A stretch of DNA of 64,000 nt from contig JAFIGX010000026.1 of the NCBI GenBank assembly GCA_017849455.1, positions 62,001-126,000 on the forward strand, given 5' to 3'. The translations under genes were made by a program, and so were the position numbers. Under the pieces are notes generated by a model. That model was not told the DNA's origin. It saw only the letters and a program-made list of their open reading frames with translations, and ran no database searches. This DNA comes from Pseudobacter sp. (GTDB lineage: Bacteria; Bacteroidota; Bacteroidia; Chitinophagales; Chitinophagaceae). Shown here piece by piece: positions 45,170-54,452 of this stretch. Every line of letters starts with the position of its first letter. Positions within the stretch are counted from its first letter, which is position 1.

Positions 45170-46045
45170 TTAGTTCCTGAGCTTGAAATTGAAGATAAGT
45201 GTTCCTACTGATTCATCGCCCCCGCTATTGAATTTGATCTGCATGGCTTTCCTGATGGCGATCGCTTTCATGGAGGCATCCGAAGTGGTGGAACCGCGGG
45301 GCTGGTATTCGGCAGATACCACTTTACCGCTTTCATCCACGCGGATATCGACGGCCACTTTTGCATTCTCGTTGAAATCGTCCGTGAAAGAAGGAAGGCT
45401 GGTAAACCTTCTTCCCTGGAGGCCGCGGGAGATCGTCACGCCTGAATTGCCTCTGCCACCATTACCGGTATAATTGCCTGAATTGGGATCACCACCTGGC
45501 CTGCCCTGGTCGCCATGACCACCGGCAATGCCCTGATTACCGCCTTTCTTATAGCTGTCCGCATCATTGCCACCGGTGCCTGTTCCACTCAGGCCCTTCA
45601 TCTGTGCTTTTGGTTTAGGCAATGGCGGCACGGGGTTTTCTACCGGCTTCGGTTTTGCGACAGGTTTATTCTTTACAACTTCTTTCTCGGGTAGTTTGGT
45701 GGCTTTAGGTTTGGTGACCTCAGGCTTTTTGATGGGAGGCGCATCAGCGTCCTTGTCGTCCGTTTCCGGTTCTTTTACATTATCAGGAGGAGTAGGTGCT
45801 GCTGCAGGTGGAGTATACACAGGTTGATTGGCTGGTGCGGGCTGACCGGGTTCGAATGGCTGATCATCGCCCAATCCCTGGTCGCTGCTACCGAGATTCA
45901 CTTCGATGCCTTCATCGGCTGGCGGTACCGGTGGCAGCGGCAATGACCATCGTACAAACAGGAAGATGATCAGCAAGGCGGCGCACACGATGATGGTGTA
46001 GGTACCGGCCTGAACATTCTTCTTCGATTCGAAATTATCTGTCAT
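45170..46045 (-). CDS. Energy transducer TonB-like protein
   Basis: The protein has 291 residues from MTDNFESKKN; a TTG two codons upstream is ignored. One N-terminal transmembrane helix (about 15-35) is followed by a Pro/Lys/Glu-rich periplasmic spacer with runs such as PVENPVPPLPKPK, a Gly-rich stretch, and a TonB-type C-domain (VDIRVDESGKVVSAEYQPRG ... AMQIKFNSGG). It would pass proton-motive energy to outer-membrane receptors, but no ExbB/ExbD or receptor genes are adjacent. It is followed by a terminator. Confidence 0.85.
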   Translation of the reverse strand: MTDNFESKKNVQAGTYTIIVCAALLIIFLFVRWSLPLPPVPPADEGIEVNLGSSDQGLGDDQPFEPGQPAPANQPVYTPPAAAPTPPDNVKEPETDDKDADAPPIKKPEVTKPKATKLPEKEVVKNKPVAKPKPVENPVPPLPKPKAQMKGLSGTGTGGNDADSYKKGGNQGIAGGHGDQGRPGGDPNSGNYTGNGGRGNSGVTISRGLQGRRFTSLPSFTDDFNENAKVAVDIRVDESGKVVSAEYQPRGSTTSDASMKAIAIRKAMQIKFNSGGDESVGTLIFNFKLRN

Positions 46046-46152
46046 ACGCAAGGTATTCGATCAACGAAATTACCAATGTTTATTGGAAACGCTGCAAACA
46101 TTATGCTAATTGTCCAACATGCCGGGAGATATATGTTAAATTATGCTGATGC

Positions 46153-46917
46153 TTATCTGAAAAAAATATCATACGCGAATCGTATGATCGTGGCGCTGAC
46201 AACTACCAGGAAAAAGATACGGATGAACCTGTTGCCTTTCAGCAAGGCCAGCCTTGCGCCGAAGATGCCGCCCAGCCCGTTGCATACCGCCATGGGCACT
46301 GCGATCGCAAAGATGATCTTGCCACTGATAAGAAAGAAGCAGATAGAGCCCAGGTTGGTGGCCAGGTTCACGAATTTTGCATTGGCGCTGGAATGGAGGA
46401 AGTCGAACCCCAACAGGGTAATAAAGGCCAATACCAGGAAACTTCCTGCACCGGGCCCGATGAAACCATCATAAAACCCTATCAGCAGGCTGATCAGGAT
46501 AGCGTATGTCCATTGCTGTTGGGTGGTATGTTCTTTGGCTGTATGATCACCGAAATTCTTTTTGGAATAGGTATAGATCGCTACGGCTACCAGCACCACC
46601 AGCAGGAAGGGTTTCATGAAACCATTGCTCACCAGGGTGAGCAATTTCGAACCGGCAAAAGCGGCGCAGAAGGCCACAGCGGCCATACTTCCGAGCAGGG
46701 GATAATTCAATTGCACCCTACGCGCATATTGGGCTGCGGCAAAGCTGGTGCCGCTGAAGGCAGGTATCTTCAAAGTGCCGATCACGGTAGCTACGGGATA
46801 CTGCGGTAGGAGCACCAGGGCGGCAGGTGTTTGAATAAGGCCGCCGCCTCCCACGATGGCGTCTACAAATCCGGCGAGGAAGGCAATAATGCAGAGTATG
46901 ACCAGGTCGGTAGTCAT
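46153..46917 (-). CDS. TSUP-family membrane transporter (TauE/SafE type)
   Basis: The 254-residue protein has seven or eight transmembrane helices and the two half-repeat motifs of the TSUP family: GGGGLIQTPALVLL-like sequence near residue 23 (IVGGGGLIQTPAALVLLPQ) and FYDGFIGPGAGSFLV in the second half. Members export sulfite, sulfoacetate or related anions; the substrate here is unknown. Its ATG overlaps the stop of the radical SAM gene (TGATG), so the two are translationally coupled. Confidence 0.9.
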   Translation of the reverse strand: MTTDLVILCIIAFLAGFVDAIVGGGGLIQTPAALVLLPQYPVATVIGTLKIPAFSGTSFAAAQYARRVQLNYPLLGSMAAVAFCAAFAGSKLLTLVSNGFMKPFLLVVLVAVAIYTYSKKNFGDHTAKEHTTQQQWTYAILISLLIGFYDGFIGPGAGSFLVLAFITLLGFDFLHSSANAKFVNLATNLGSICFFLISGKIIFAIAVPMAVCNGLGGIFGARLALLKGNRFIRIFFLVVVSATIIRFAYDIFFR

Positions 46918-48218
46918 CAGTGGGCGAAATCCATTTCGTAATTGCCACTGATCCTTTCTATGGGTGGATTGAAATAACCGAATTTAACGCGGGGGAACTC
47001 TTCACGGATCAATTCCTGCAATTGTTTGATGCCAAGGAATTCGCCGGTCTCATAAGCCCCGATCTTACCGAGGTACCAGTCGGGATCGATATTAAAATTG
47101 CGCCACTGAACCATGGTAAGGTCTGTTTCGATGATCAGCTTCCGGAGCGCTTCATATTCTTCCACGCAGTCCGTCATGCCTGGGAACACGAAATAGTTGA
47201 TACTGGCCCAACCACCATACGAGCGTACCACTTTCAAACTTTCCACGATGTCCTCGAACTGGTAATTATTGGGACGGTAGTAGGCTTCATAAATATGTTT
47301 ACGGGCCGAATTGGTGCTTACGCGGATAGAGTTCAAGCCGGCTTCACACAAGGCTTTCACCGCATCGGGTTTTGAACCGTTGGTATTGATATTGATGCTT
47401 CCCTTTTTTGTATGGCGTCGCATTTCGATGATGGCCTTGCGGATCGTTTCCCACATCAGCAACGGCTCGCCCTCACAGCCCTGCCCGAAGCTCACGATGG
47501 GGAAGGGCGCCGATTCGAGGTGTGGTACGGTGAACTCGACGATCTCCTCTGCAGTAGGTTTGAAAGTAAGACGGTCCTGTGTGGATACGATCTCTTCTTC
47601 CTGTGGCTGAAAGGAGATGCAACCGATACAATTGGCATTGCAGGCAGGTGAACTGGGTACGGGGCATTCCCACCGGCCCATAAAATAATTGCGGGCGGCC
47701 GGGCAATTGTAGGTAAGGCAACAATTCTCTGCCAGGTGTTTCACGAGCCTGTTATGCGGATAGGCTTTCAGGAAGGTATCCACGCCCTGGTGGATGGTGG
47801 TGGTATCGAAACCGGCGCATTCCTGCCGGATATCCTGTTCTATACGCACGGCCGGCACATAGAATTTATCATCATACCATCCTGCGGCGGTATAGCAGAA
47901 CAGGGGCAGGGTAGGTGCATCGTGCCCGGTTTCGTAAGCGGCGAGGTACAGCCCGGTATGGGCAGGTGGGATGAAAGCGGCGGCGGCCCATCCTTTTTCA
48001 CAAAGCCGGAGCTCTCCAGTTTTTACGTCGATACCGATACTGCGGCGTCCGGGCAGCTCGTACATGGAGCCACCCTCCGGCAGCTCTATCCAGTCTTCCA
48101 CCGGGATGGGAAATGCGTCCCAGCCGGCACGGCCTACGGCATACAATGAAGTATCTTCAAAAATATTTCCCTTTCCATCGGAGTAGAGAAGGTATGGACT
48201 TTGTTTCAGTACAGACAT
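46917..48218 (-). CDS. Radical SAM protein
   Basis: The protein has 433 residues from MSVLKQSPYLLYS. The radical SAM cysteines are in CNANCIGC (C-X3-C-X2-C), preceded by an unusually long N-terminal region of about 190 residues with several cysteines (CCLTYNCP, CAGFDT) that may hold another Fe-S cluster. Motifs SFGQGCEGEPLL and INTNGSKPDAVKAL follow as SAM-binding elements. The substrate is not identified. Coupling with the TSUP transporter suggests a sulfur- or anion-related modification path, by inference only. Confidence 0.88.
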   Translation of the reverse strand: MSVLKQSPYLLYSDGKGNIFEDTSLYAVGRAGWDAFPIPVEDWIELPEGGSMYELPGRRSIGIDVKTGELRLCEKGWAAAAFIPPAHTGLYLAAYETGHDAPTLPLFCYTAAGWYDDKFYVPAVRIEQDIRQECAGFDTTTIHQGVDTFLKAYPHNRLVKHLAENCCLTYNCPAARNYFMGRWECPVPSSPACNANCIGCISFQPQEEEIVSTQDRLTFKPTAEEIVEFTVPHLESAPFPIVSFGQGCEGEPLLMWETIRKAIIEMRRHTKKGSININTNGSKPDAVKALCEAGLNSIRVSTNSARKHIYEAYYRPNNYQFEDIVESLKVVRSYGGWASINYFVFPGMTDCVEEYEALRKLIIETDLTMVQWRNFNIDPDWYLGKIGAYETGEFLGIKQLQELIREEFPRVKFGYFNPPIERISGNYEMDFAH

Positions 48219-48225
48219 GGTGATA

Positions 48226-48330
48226 GTTTGCAATTGGCAGTTGGCAATTTGCAGTCCGGGCATCCAGTTCAAACAGGCTTTATAAATATGAAGACTGCCA
48301 ACTGCCAATTGCCCACTGTCAACTGCCCAC
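48226..48330. repeat. Inverted repeat built of 7-base RTTGGCA words
   Basis: The left arm 48226-48256 reads GTTTGCA, ATTGGCA, GTTGGCA, ATTTGCA, GTC. The right arm, up to 48330, is the reverse complement of GTGGGCA, GTTGACA, GTGGGCA, ATTGGCA, GTTGGCA, GTC. They match at 24 of 31 aligned bases. The right arm runs into the last codons and stop of the gene at 48319. Confidence 0.75.
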
Positions 48331-48924
48331 TCCTAAATAATGTCTGCAAAATTCGTGAATTTGATCCAGTTCTTCGAATGCAAGATTTTTGCGGAGGGAA
48401 AAATGATAGGATTTTTGATGGGAGGTACTGATGGTTATATGGTCATAATGGGCATCGATACCATTTATATTGGACCAGATGAAGAATTTATGCTCTGGCA
48501 GGGCAGGGATGCTGATACCGGTATGGTGGATGGCCAGGTATTCATCGGTGAGCATTTTCTTTTCGCAATAGAATAAATAACAATAGGCGGCACTCAACAG
48601 GATATGGACCGATCCTACCCACCAGCTTTTCGAAAAAAGCATGGTAATACCGATGCCGAGGAAGAACAGGAATTCTATCAGCCTGAAGAAAAGGTTTATA
48701 CGGGGAAGGGTGATCAGGATATTCCGGCCGGCAAAGACCAGGATGAAAATGTCGACGGCGATCAGGAGCAGGCAGCCGATATAAAGAGGACTGGATTGTG
48801 GTTGATTGAAATGGGAGACCGCATGTGCCAGGATCAGACCACCTGCAGCCAGGTGCAATAACCGGCCTGAGTTCTTCAGTTTCTCGAATGCAGGATGTAC
48901 AACGGGTAGTGATATGCCATTCAT
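48319..48924 (-). CDS. Membrane protein with C-terminal PH-like domain
   Basis: The protein has 201 residues from MNGISLPVVHPAFE; longer upstream codons are spurious. Four hydrophobic helices (about 23-43, 47-65, 78-96, 102-122) precede a soluble C-domain with IHHTGISIPALPEHKFFIWS and DHITISTSHQKSYHFSL, ending EFCRHYLGVGS. This order resembles the gene at 49043-49606, so the two are probably tandem paralogues. The final GVGS and stop are encoded by the repeat arm. Function is unknown. Confidence 0.75.
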   Translation of the reverse strand: MNGISLPVVHPAFEKLKNSGRLLHLAAGGLILAHAVSHFNQPQSSPLYIGCLLLIAVDIFILVFAGRNILITLPRINLFFRLIEFLFFLGIGITMLFSKSWWVGSVHILLSAAYCYLFYCEKKMLTDEYLAIHHTGISIPALPEHKFFIWSNINGIDAHYDHITISTSHQKSYHFSLRKNLAFEELDQIHEFCRHYLGVGS

Positions 48925-48971
48925 ACTGCAGCAGTTTTTAGGTAGATGCAAAGTAGGGGGGATTCCATAAG

Positions 48972-49063
48972 GTTGAAAAGTTAACAGGTTGATAGGTTGA
49001 CAAGGGGGATCACCGAAATACAGGGTTTTACTTATCAACCGGTCAACTTGTTAACCTGTCAAC
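48972..49063. repeat. Inverted repeat built of 8-base GTTGACAA words (overlaps coding end)
   Basis: Arms 48972-49004 and 49031-49063 match at 27 of 33 bases across a 26-base loop. The left arm is exactly GTTGAAAA, GTTAACAG, GTTGATAG, GTTGACAA. The right arm covers the last 21 bases of the gene at 49043, encoding VDRLTS and the stop. Confidence 0.85.
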
Positions 49064-49606
49064 CAACCCCAACTGTTTCCGACAATACGCATTGAACTCC
49101 TCCTCCTCCGCATCATCTTCCACCTCATCCTCCACTTCGCGCTGAAAAATGCGGTTATTGACGAAATCGAGGGTAAGCAAACCGTCCTTGAGGATGATAT
49201 TCGTGAACTGCGACCACTGGTAACGTTTCTTGAACAGCGAATTGACCACGATCTCCTGGTCGGAGAAGCCGATCTCCAGCGAGTATTTGGCCTGGTATTC
49301 CAGGAGCGCCAGGATGATCAGCACGAAAGTAAGCCATTGGAAGAACGGCATCTTCATCCATACAAGCGCTGCAATGAGCAGGGCCCGGCTGTAGTATACT
49401 TTCTTTCCTTTTGAAGATTGAACGATATTCCAGACCAGCACCACTGTTACGAAGATGGCGCCCAACAGATAGGCAAGGCTCACATGGTCTTCATACAGTA
49501 GCTCCCTTGCAAAAAAGATCACGGAAACAACGCTCAACAGGATGCCGAGCAGGTCGATGTATCTATTATGCTGGTTCTTGAGACTGACAACGTATTGATA
49601 GACCAT
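49043..49606 (-). CDS. Membrane protein with C-terminal PH-like domain (paralogue)
   Basis: The 187-residue protein has four hydrophobic helices in the first 105 residues, a C-domain with IVVNSLFKKRYQWSQFTNII and LTLDFVNNRIFQ, then a strongly acidic run (EVEDEVEDDAEEEE) and AYCRKQLGL, comparable with EFCRHYLG in the gene at 48319-48924. The C-terminal VDRLTS is supplied by a repeat arm and so is probably not conserved. It lies 13 bases downstream of the arginase-family gene. Function is unknown. Confidence 0.75.
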   Translation of the reverse strand: MVYQYVVSLKNQHNRYIDLLGILLSVVSVIFFARELLYEDHVSLAYLLGAIFVTVVLVWNIVQSSKGKKVYYSRALLIAALVWMKMPFFQWLTFVLIILALLEYQAKYSLEIGFSDQEIVVNSLFKKRYQWSQFTNIILKDGLLTLDFVNNRIFQREVEDEVEDDAEEEEFNAYCRKQLGLVDRLTS

Positions 49607-49619
49607 TTGGATGGGCAGC

Positions 49620-50663
49620 TTAGTTATTGCTTGCTACCAGCAAATTACACAACTTCCACAAAACACGCGCACCCACATTGGCATCCCAGTCGTTATCGCC
49701 CACGCCCACTTCATTCAGGTCGAAGCCGATGATCTGGCGGCCGCTCTGGACCACGCGTTTGAGCAAGTAATAGATCTGCTCCGTTTCGAAGCCTCCGGGA
49801 ACGGGTGTTCCGGTATTGGGGCATAATTTAGGATCGAGCCCATCGATATCGAAGCTTACATAAACATGTTTGGGAAGATGGGCAACGATCTCATCGGCGA
49901 CCTGTTTCCAGTGCTCGCCTTCGAAGAGCCGTTCCTTGATGCTTTTATCGTAATAGGTGATAACACGGTTATTGCTGTTGCGCACATATTGCCATTCCTC
50001 TTCACAGAAATCACGTACGCCTACCTGCACCAGCCTGGAGAGATTGGGAATATCTTTCAGGGCATTGTACATGATGCTGGCATGACTGTAGGTAAAATGC
50101 TCATAGGATTTGCGGAGGTCGCAGTGGGCATCGATCTGCAGGATGCCGAACTCTTCATGTTTTTCGGCAATGGCTTTGAAGTAGCCCAGGGGAGTGCTGT
50201 GGTCACCGCCCAGCAAAGCCACCAACTTGCCTTTTTGCAGGAGCGATCTCGTTTGTTCGTAGACCCAGTTGTTCAGGTAGGCGCTTCCTTCATTGATCTC
50301 CTTGAGGGATTTGCACATGAACATATTCTTCTCCACCAGTTCCCCCTTGCTCGTATAATCGATATACAGTTCCGCTTCCTTGCGGAGATAATCACTTTTC
50401 AGGAGGATCTTCTTATCGGGGGACCGCATGTAAAAGCCCTGCTTCCATGCTTCTTTGCCATCGGCATCGAACAGGTCGACCTGCATGCTTGCTTTGAAAA
50501 TATGGTCCGCGGCGCGGGCAGTGCCGGCATTGTAGCTGACGGTCACCTCCCAGGGTATGGGCAGGATCACCAGGCGGGCATCATCTTCCGAAAAGGGTAA
50601 GCCGAAAATATTGTTGTTGGGATTGCTGGCCCCGTTGCAATCAAAATGAGATAAGTCTGTCAT
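49620..50663 (-). CDS. Arginase/agmatinase/formiminoglutamase-family hydrolase
   Basis: The 347-residue ureohydrolase-fold enzyme has binuclear Mn ligands in GGDHS (H155), DAHCD (D178, H180, D182) and FDIDGLDP (D272, D274, D277), all intact. These enzymes release urea or formamide from guanidino or formimino groups. The subfamily (agmatinase-like or formimidoylglutamase-like) cannot be fixed from motifs alone. The start is an ATG at 50663, divergent from ccmE. Confidence 0.9.
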   Translation of the reverse strand: MTDLSHFDCNGASNPNNNIFGLPFSEDDARLVILPIPWEVTVSYNAGTARAADHIFKASMQVDLFDADGKEAWKQGFYMRSPDKKILLKSDYLRKEAELYIDYTSKGELVEKNMFMCKSLKEINEGSAYLNNWVYEQTRSLLQKGKLVALLGGDHSTPLGYFKAIAEKHEEFGILQIDAHCDLRKSYEHFTYSHASIMYNALKDIPNLSRLVQVGVRDFCEEEWQYVRNSNNRVITYYDKSIKERLFEGEHWKQVADEIVAHLPKHVYVSFDIDGLDPKLCPNTGTPVPGGFETEQIYYLLKRVVQSGRQIIGFDLNEVGVGDNDWDANVGARVLWKLCNLLVASNN

Positions 50664-50806
50664 TGTTGAGGGAACTCCCTATTAAAAAAACGGTGCAAGT
50701 TAGCACAGTATTGGAAAGACGCAAAAAAAAGGTGAATGGATGTACAACAAAATTGAACGGGGCTTGTTATGAGCAAAATCAAACCCGGCCGTGAAGCATT
50801 TTGACC

Positions 50807-50814
50807 TAACTTTG
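50807..50814 (+). promoter_or_regulatory. -7 element of ccmE (TAACTTTG)
   Basis: This is an exact TAnnTTTG match 20 bases before the ccmE ATG. The -33 half is not clear. Confidence 0.5.
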
Positions 50815-50834
50815 CGGTGGAGTTACAACGCTTT

Positions 50835-51254
50835 ATGAAAAAGATACATATTATCATACTGGTGTTTATTGCAGTCAGTATCATGGTACTGCTCAGTTTT
50901 ATGGGAGACCTGTCCACGTATGAGACCCTTGCCTCTGCCCGCCAGAAAGAAGGAAAAACGGTTACCGTGATCACCCAGCTCGACCGTTCGGTGGCGCAAC
51001 CCATCGAATATGATGCGGTAAAAAATCCCAATCTCACCCGGTTCCACGTAGTCGATACACTGGGCAATAAGGCACAGGTGATGTATTATTTCGAAAAGCC
51101 CTTCGATATGGAAAAAAGCGACCGTATCGTATTGAAAGGTAAAATGAAAGGCGACGTATTTGAAATTACCCGTAAAGACGGGATCCTCATCAAATGCCCA
51201 TCGAAATATAAAGACGATCCCAAGGCTGCCTACAATAATATCAGTCAACAGTAA
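50835..51254 (+). CDS. ccmE: Cytochrome c maturation haem chaperone CcmE, CxxxY variant
   Basis: The protein has 139 residues from MKKIHIIILVF; an upstream ATG at 50817 lies inside the promoter zone and is rejected. One N-terminal membrane anchor (5-22) precedes an OB-fold (TVTVITQLDRSVAQPIEY). The haem-binding motif is C121-P-S-K-Y125, i.e. CxxxY in place of the usual HxxxY. The Cys form is known from some other bacteria and archaea and changes how haem is held. It is followed after 9 bases by ccmF. Confidence 0.88.
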   Translation: MKKIHIIILVFIAVSIMVLLSFMGDLSTYETLASARQKEGKTVTVITQLDRSVAQPIEYDAVKNPNLTRFHVVDTLGNKAQVMYYFEKPFDMEKSDRIVLKGKMKGDVFEITRKDGILIKCPSKYKDDPKAAYNNISQQ

Positions 51255-51263
51255 ACAGCACTC

Positions 51264-53678
51264 ATGAACTATATCGGCGAACACCTGTTTCCCGGACAAC
51301 TCGGTCATTTCCTCGTAATACTCTCCCTGGTAGCGTCGCTGGTAGCCACGATCGCGTATTATAAATCGGCAACAGCCAAACTGATACCTGATGCGGATAG
51401 CTGGAAACGCATCGCCCGCATCGCCTTCATCACCGATGTGGCTTCGGTAGTGATGGTATTCGGCCTTATTTTCATGATCATCTTCAAACACTATTTCGAA
51501 TATTTCTACGCATACAATCACTCCGATATTTCACTTGAACCGCACTACTTATTGAGCAGTATATGGGAAGGGCAGGAGGGAAGTTTTCTTCTCTGGACCC
51601 TCTGGCATGGGGTATTGGGATTGATCCTGGTCCGCACTGCCAAAAAATGGGAGGCGCCGGTAATGACCGTGATCAGCTTTGCGCAATTGTGCCTGGCCAC
51701 CATGGTGCTCGGCATTTATCTGTTCGATCTCAAGATCGGCAGTACCCCTTTCATGCTCACCCGCCATCGTTTCCCCGATGCCCCGATATTCAGCGATCCC
51801 CAATACCTGTTATCATTGCGTGATGGTATGGGCCTGAACCAACTGTTACAGAATTACTGGATGGTGATCCATCCGCCCATTCTTTTCCTGGGCTTTGCCT
51901 CCACCATCGTTCCTTTTGCTTATGCCATCGCAGGCTTGTGGAAGAAAGATTTCGGAGGCTGGACCAAAGACGCGCTGCCCTGGTCATTGTTCTCAGGAGC
52001 TATCCTTGGACTGGGCGTGATGATGGGCGCCAAATGGGCTTATGAATCCCTCACCTTCGGTGGTTACTGGGCCTGGGACCCGGTAGAGAATGCATCACTG
52101 GTGCCCTGGCTGGTGCTGGTGGCAGGCATCCATACCCAGGTGATCTATAATTCAACCGGCCACTCCCTTCGACCTACTTACTTCTTCTTTATCGCCAGCT
52201 TCCTCCTCATTTTATATTCCACTTATCTTACCCGCAGCGGCGACCTGCAGGATACATCGGTACATGCTTTCACCGGTTCGGGCATGAACTGGCAACTACG
52301 GATCTTCCTATTGGTATTCCTGTTACCCTCCATGATATTATATCTCCGGCGATACAAACAGATCCCTTTCATCGCCAAAGAAGAAAGTTCCTGGTCGAGG
52401 GAATTCTGGATGTTCATCGGTTCCCTTGTCCTGTTCCTGTCGGCCGGCTATATCATCGTGGCCACTTCGCTGCCGGTGTTCAACAAGATCTTCCATACCA
52501 AATTCAATGTGGGTGAAGAACCGGAGTTCTCCTATAACCGCGTGCAGATCTTCGTGGCCATCGTGATCGGCCTTCTTACCGCCATTGCGCAATTCCTGAA
52601 ATACAGGAACACGGATAAGCAGTATTTCGTAAAGAAAGTATGGGTCCCCACTGCCATCGCACTGGCGGTCTCCCTGGCCATCAGCCTGTTTGGCAAGGTC
52701 CATTTCGATAAGTTCGGCATCGGCTTCCTCGCTGCCATTCACCTGGCCATATTCGCCAGCGTCTATGCCGTGGTGGCCAATACCAGTTATATCTGGCGGG
52801 GGCTGAACGGCAAGCTGAGAGCGGCCGGCGCTTCGGTTGCCCACCTGGGTTTCGGGCTCATGCTAACGGGCATGCTCATATCCTCTTCCAAGATGGAGGT
52901 ATTGTCGATGAATTTCATCAACCCGCTGAACTTCGGTCCCGATGCCAAACAAAAAGGAGTGGAGAATATGACCCTGTACCGGGGGATCAGAACGGATATG
53001 GGCAAATACTGGGTTACTTATGTGAGCGATTCGAGTGTTCATAAAGACAAGATCAATTATTTCCGCATCGACCTCGAACGGAAGGACGGCAAGGATAATT
53101 TTTCCCTGTATCCCGATATCATCAAGAATACCAAAGGAGCGCAGGGTTACTCCAACAATCCCGATTCACGCCATTATCTTCATAAGGATATTTTCAGTTA
53201 TATCAGTTATGTAGACAAGATGATCGGTGGTGAAGACACTGCACAGTTCAGGAACCATGCCATGGCCATCGGGGATACGGCCTTTTATTCAACCGGGTAT
53301 CTGCTGCTCGACAGCGTTACCGTGAACCCGCATGAAGGGAAGTATTCTTTCAAACCCACGGATACCGCCATCATGGCCAACCTGAGCGTTGTTACCAACG
53401 ACCAGCGCCGCCTGCTGGCAAAGCCGGTTTTCTATGTGGAAGACAGCAGGGCAATGTTCCTGCCGGATACTGTTTTTGCCCAGGGACTTGCCGTGATGCT
53501 GGCCCCGTCCGAATCAACCGGAAAGTTCACGGTACGTGTAAAAGAATCATCCAAGCTCGTTCCTTTCGTGGCATTGAAAGTATTGCAGTTCCCTTTCATC
53601 AACCTCGTTTGGCTCGGAACAGTGCTGATGGTCGTAGGATTTGTGATGAGCATGGTAAGAAGGGCCCGCCTGTTATAG
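51264..53678 (+). CDS. ccmF: Cytochrome c haem lyase CcmF-like
   Basis: The 804-residue integral membrane protein attaches haem to apocytochromes. The WWD domain is at 266-282 (GGYWAWDPVENASLVPW), with flanking helices containing MVIHPPILFLG and ATIVPFAY-type segments. About fourteen helices precede a large periplasmic C-terminal domain (about 560-770) and a last helix. It is longer than the roughly 650-residue proteobacterial form, mainly in the periplasmic domain. CcmA-D and CcmH are not in the window. Confidence 0.92.
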   Translation: MNYIGEHLFPGQLGHFLVILSLVASLVATIAYYKSATAKLIPDADSWKRIARIAFITDVASVVMVFGLIFMIIFKHYFEYFYAYNHSDISLEPHYLLSSIWEGQEGSFLLWTLWHGVLGLILVRTAKKWEAPVMTVISFAQLCLATMVLGIYLFDLKIGSTPFMLTRHRFPDAPIFSDPQYLLSLRDGMGLNQLLQNYWMVIHPPILFLGFASTIVPFAYAIAGLWKKDFGGWTKDALPWSLFSGAILGLGVMMGAKWAYESLTFGGYWAWDPVENASLVPWLVLVAGIHTQVIYNSTGHSLRPTYFFFIASFLLILYSTYLTRSGDLQDTSVHAFTGSGMNWQLRIFLLVFLLPSMILYLRRYKQIPFIAKEESSWSREFWMFIGSLVLFLSAGYIIVATSLPVFNKIFHTKFNVGEEPEFSYNRVQIFVAIVIGLLTAIAQFLKYRNTDKQYFVKKVWVPTAIALAVSLAISLFGKVHFDKFGIGFLAAIHLAIFASVYAVVANTSYIWRGLNGKLRAAGASVAHLGFGLMLTGMLISSSKMEVLSMNFINPLNFGPDAKQKGVENMTLYRGIRTDMGKYWVTYVSDSSVHKDKINYFRIDLERKDGKDNFSLYPDIIKNTKGAQGYSNNPDSRHYLHKDIFSYISYVDKMIGGEDTAQFRNHAMAIGDTAFYSTGYLLLDSVTVNPHEGKYSFKPTDTAIMANLSVVTNDQRRLLAKPVFYVEDSRAMFLPDTVFAQGLAVMLAPSESTGKFTVRVKESSKLVPFVALKVLQFPFINLVWLGTVLMVVGFVMSMVRRARLL

Positions 53679-53788
53679 AAACTTTAACATTTTATTTCAG
53701 GTACCGGGGCGCCTGGTCTCCGTCCGGTGAAAGCTGATCTGGCTTTTGTGAATAATAAATGCTATTTTAGTGACCACTGTTTGAATGT

Positions 53789-54442
53789 ATGAACCCCGGG
53801 CGTACTATATCGATTTCCTTACTGGCAGGGCTCGCCATTATGATGATCACGGCGTCTGCCGCCAGTGCCCAGGTCCCTGATTCTCTCCTCAAAAAAATAC
53901 CGCAGCCCGAACTGGGGCCTTACGATACCATCATGGTGCCGGCCACTGTGTACCGGATGGAACTCATTCCTGCAGGCACGCTGGAATGGTTCTGGGTGAA
54001 AGCTCCCTATCCCAAACACCTGCTGAAGAAACGCCAGGAGTGGACACGTTTGCGCAATGCCATTTACGTTACCTATCCGTACGCGCGGAGGGCAGGCATC
54101 ATCATGAACGAGATCAACCGCAAGTTGGCCGGTATTGATTCGAAGGAAGAAAGAAAAAAATATATCAAATCGAGGGAGAAGGAATTGAAGAAAGAATTTG
54201 CCGATCCGCTTACCGAGCTTTCGGTTTACCAGGGCAAAGTGTTGATGAAGCTCATCAACCGGCAAACCGGCAACAATTGTTACGAGATCATCAAGGAATA
54301 CAAAGGCGGCTTTACGGCCCGTTTCTGGCAAACCGTAGCCTTTTTCTTCAATAGCAATCTCAAGCAACCTTACAACGCCGGCGGCGCTGAATATGAAATG
54401 GAACAGATCGTTCTCGAAGTAGAGCGTATGTATAGAATGTGA
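53789..54442 (+). CDS. DUF4294-family secreted protein
   Basis: The 217-residue protein has signal peptide ISISLLAGLAIMMITASAASA, then YDTIMVPATVYRMELIPAGT and AIYVTYPYARRAGIIMNEINR, which are the core of the Bacteroidota-restricted DUF4294 family. A charged helix (EERKKYIKSREKELKKEF) and LINRQTGNNCYEIIKEYKGG follow. Function is unknown. The gene is 110 bases after ccmF and convergent with the adenylyltransferase gene. Confidence 0.85.
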   Translation: MNPGRTISISLLAGLAIMMITASAASAQVPDSLLKKIPQPELGPYDTIMVPATVYRMELIPAGTLEWFWVKAPYPKHLLKKRQEWTRLRNAIYVTYPYARRAGIIMNEINRKLAGIDSKEERKKYIKSREKELKKEFADPLTELSVYQGKVLMKLINRQTGNNCYEIIKEYKGGFTARFWQTVAFFFNSNLKQPYNAGGAEYEMEQIVLEVERMYRM

Positions 54443-54452
54443 TCCGGATTAA

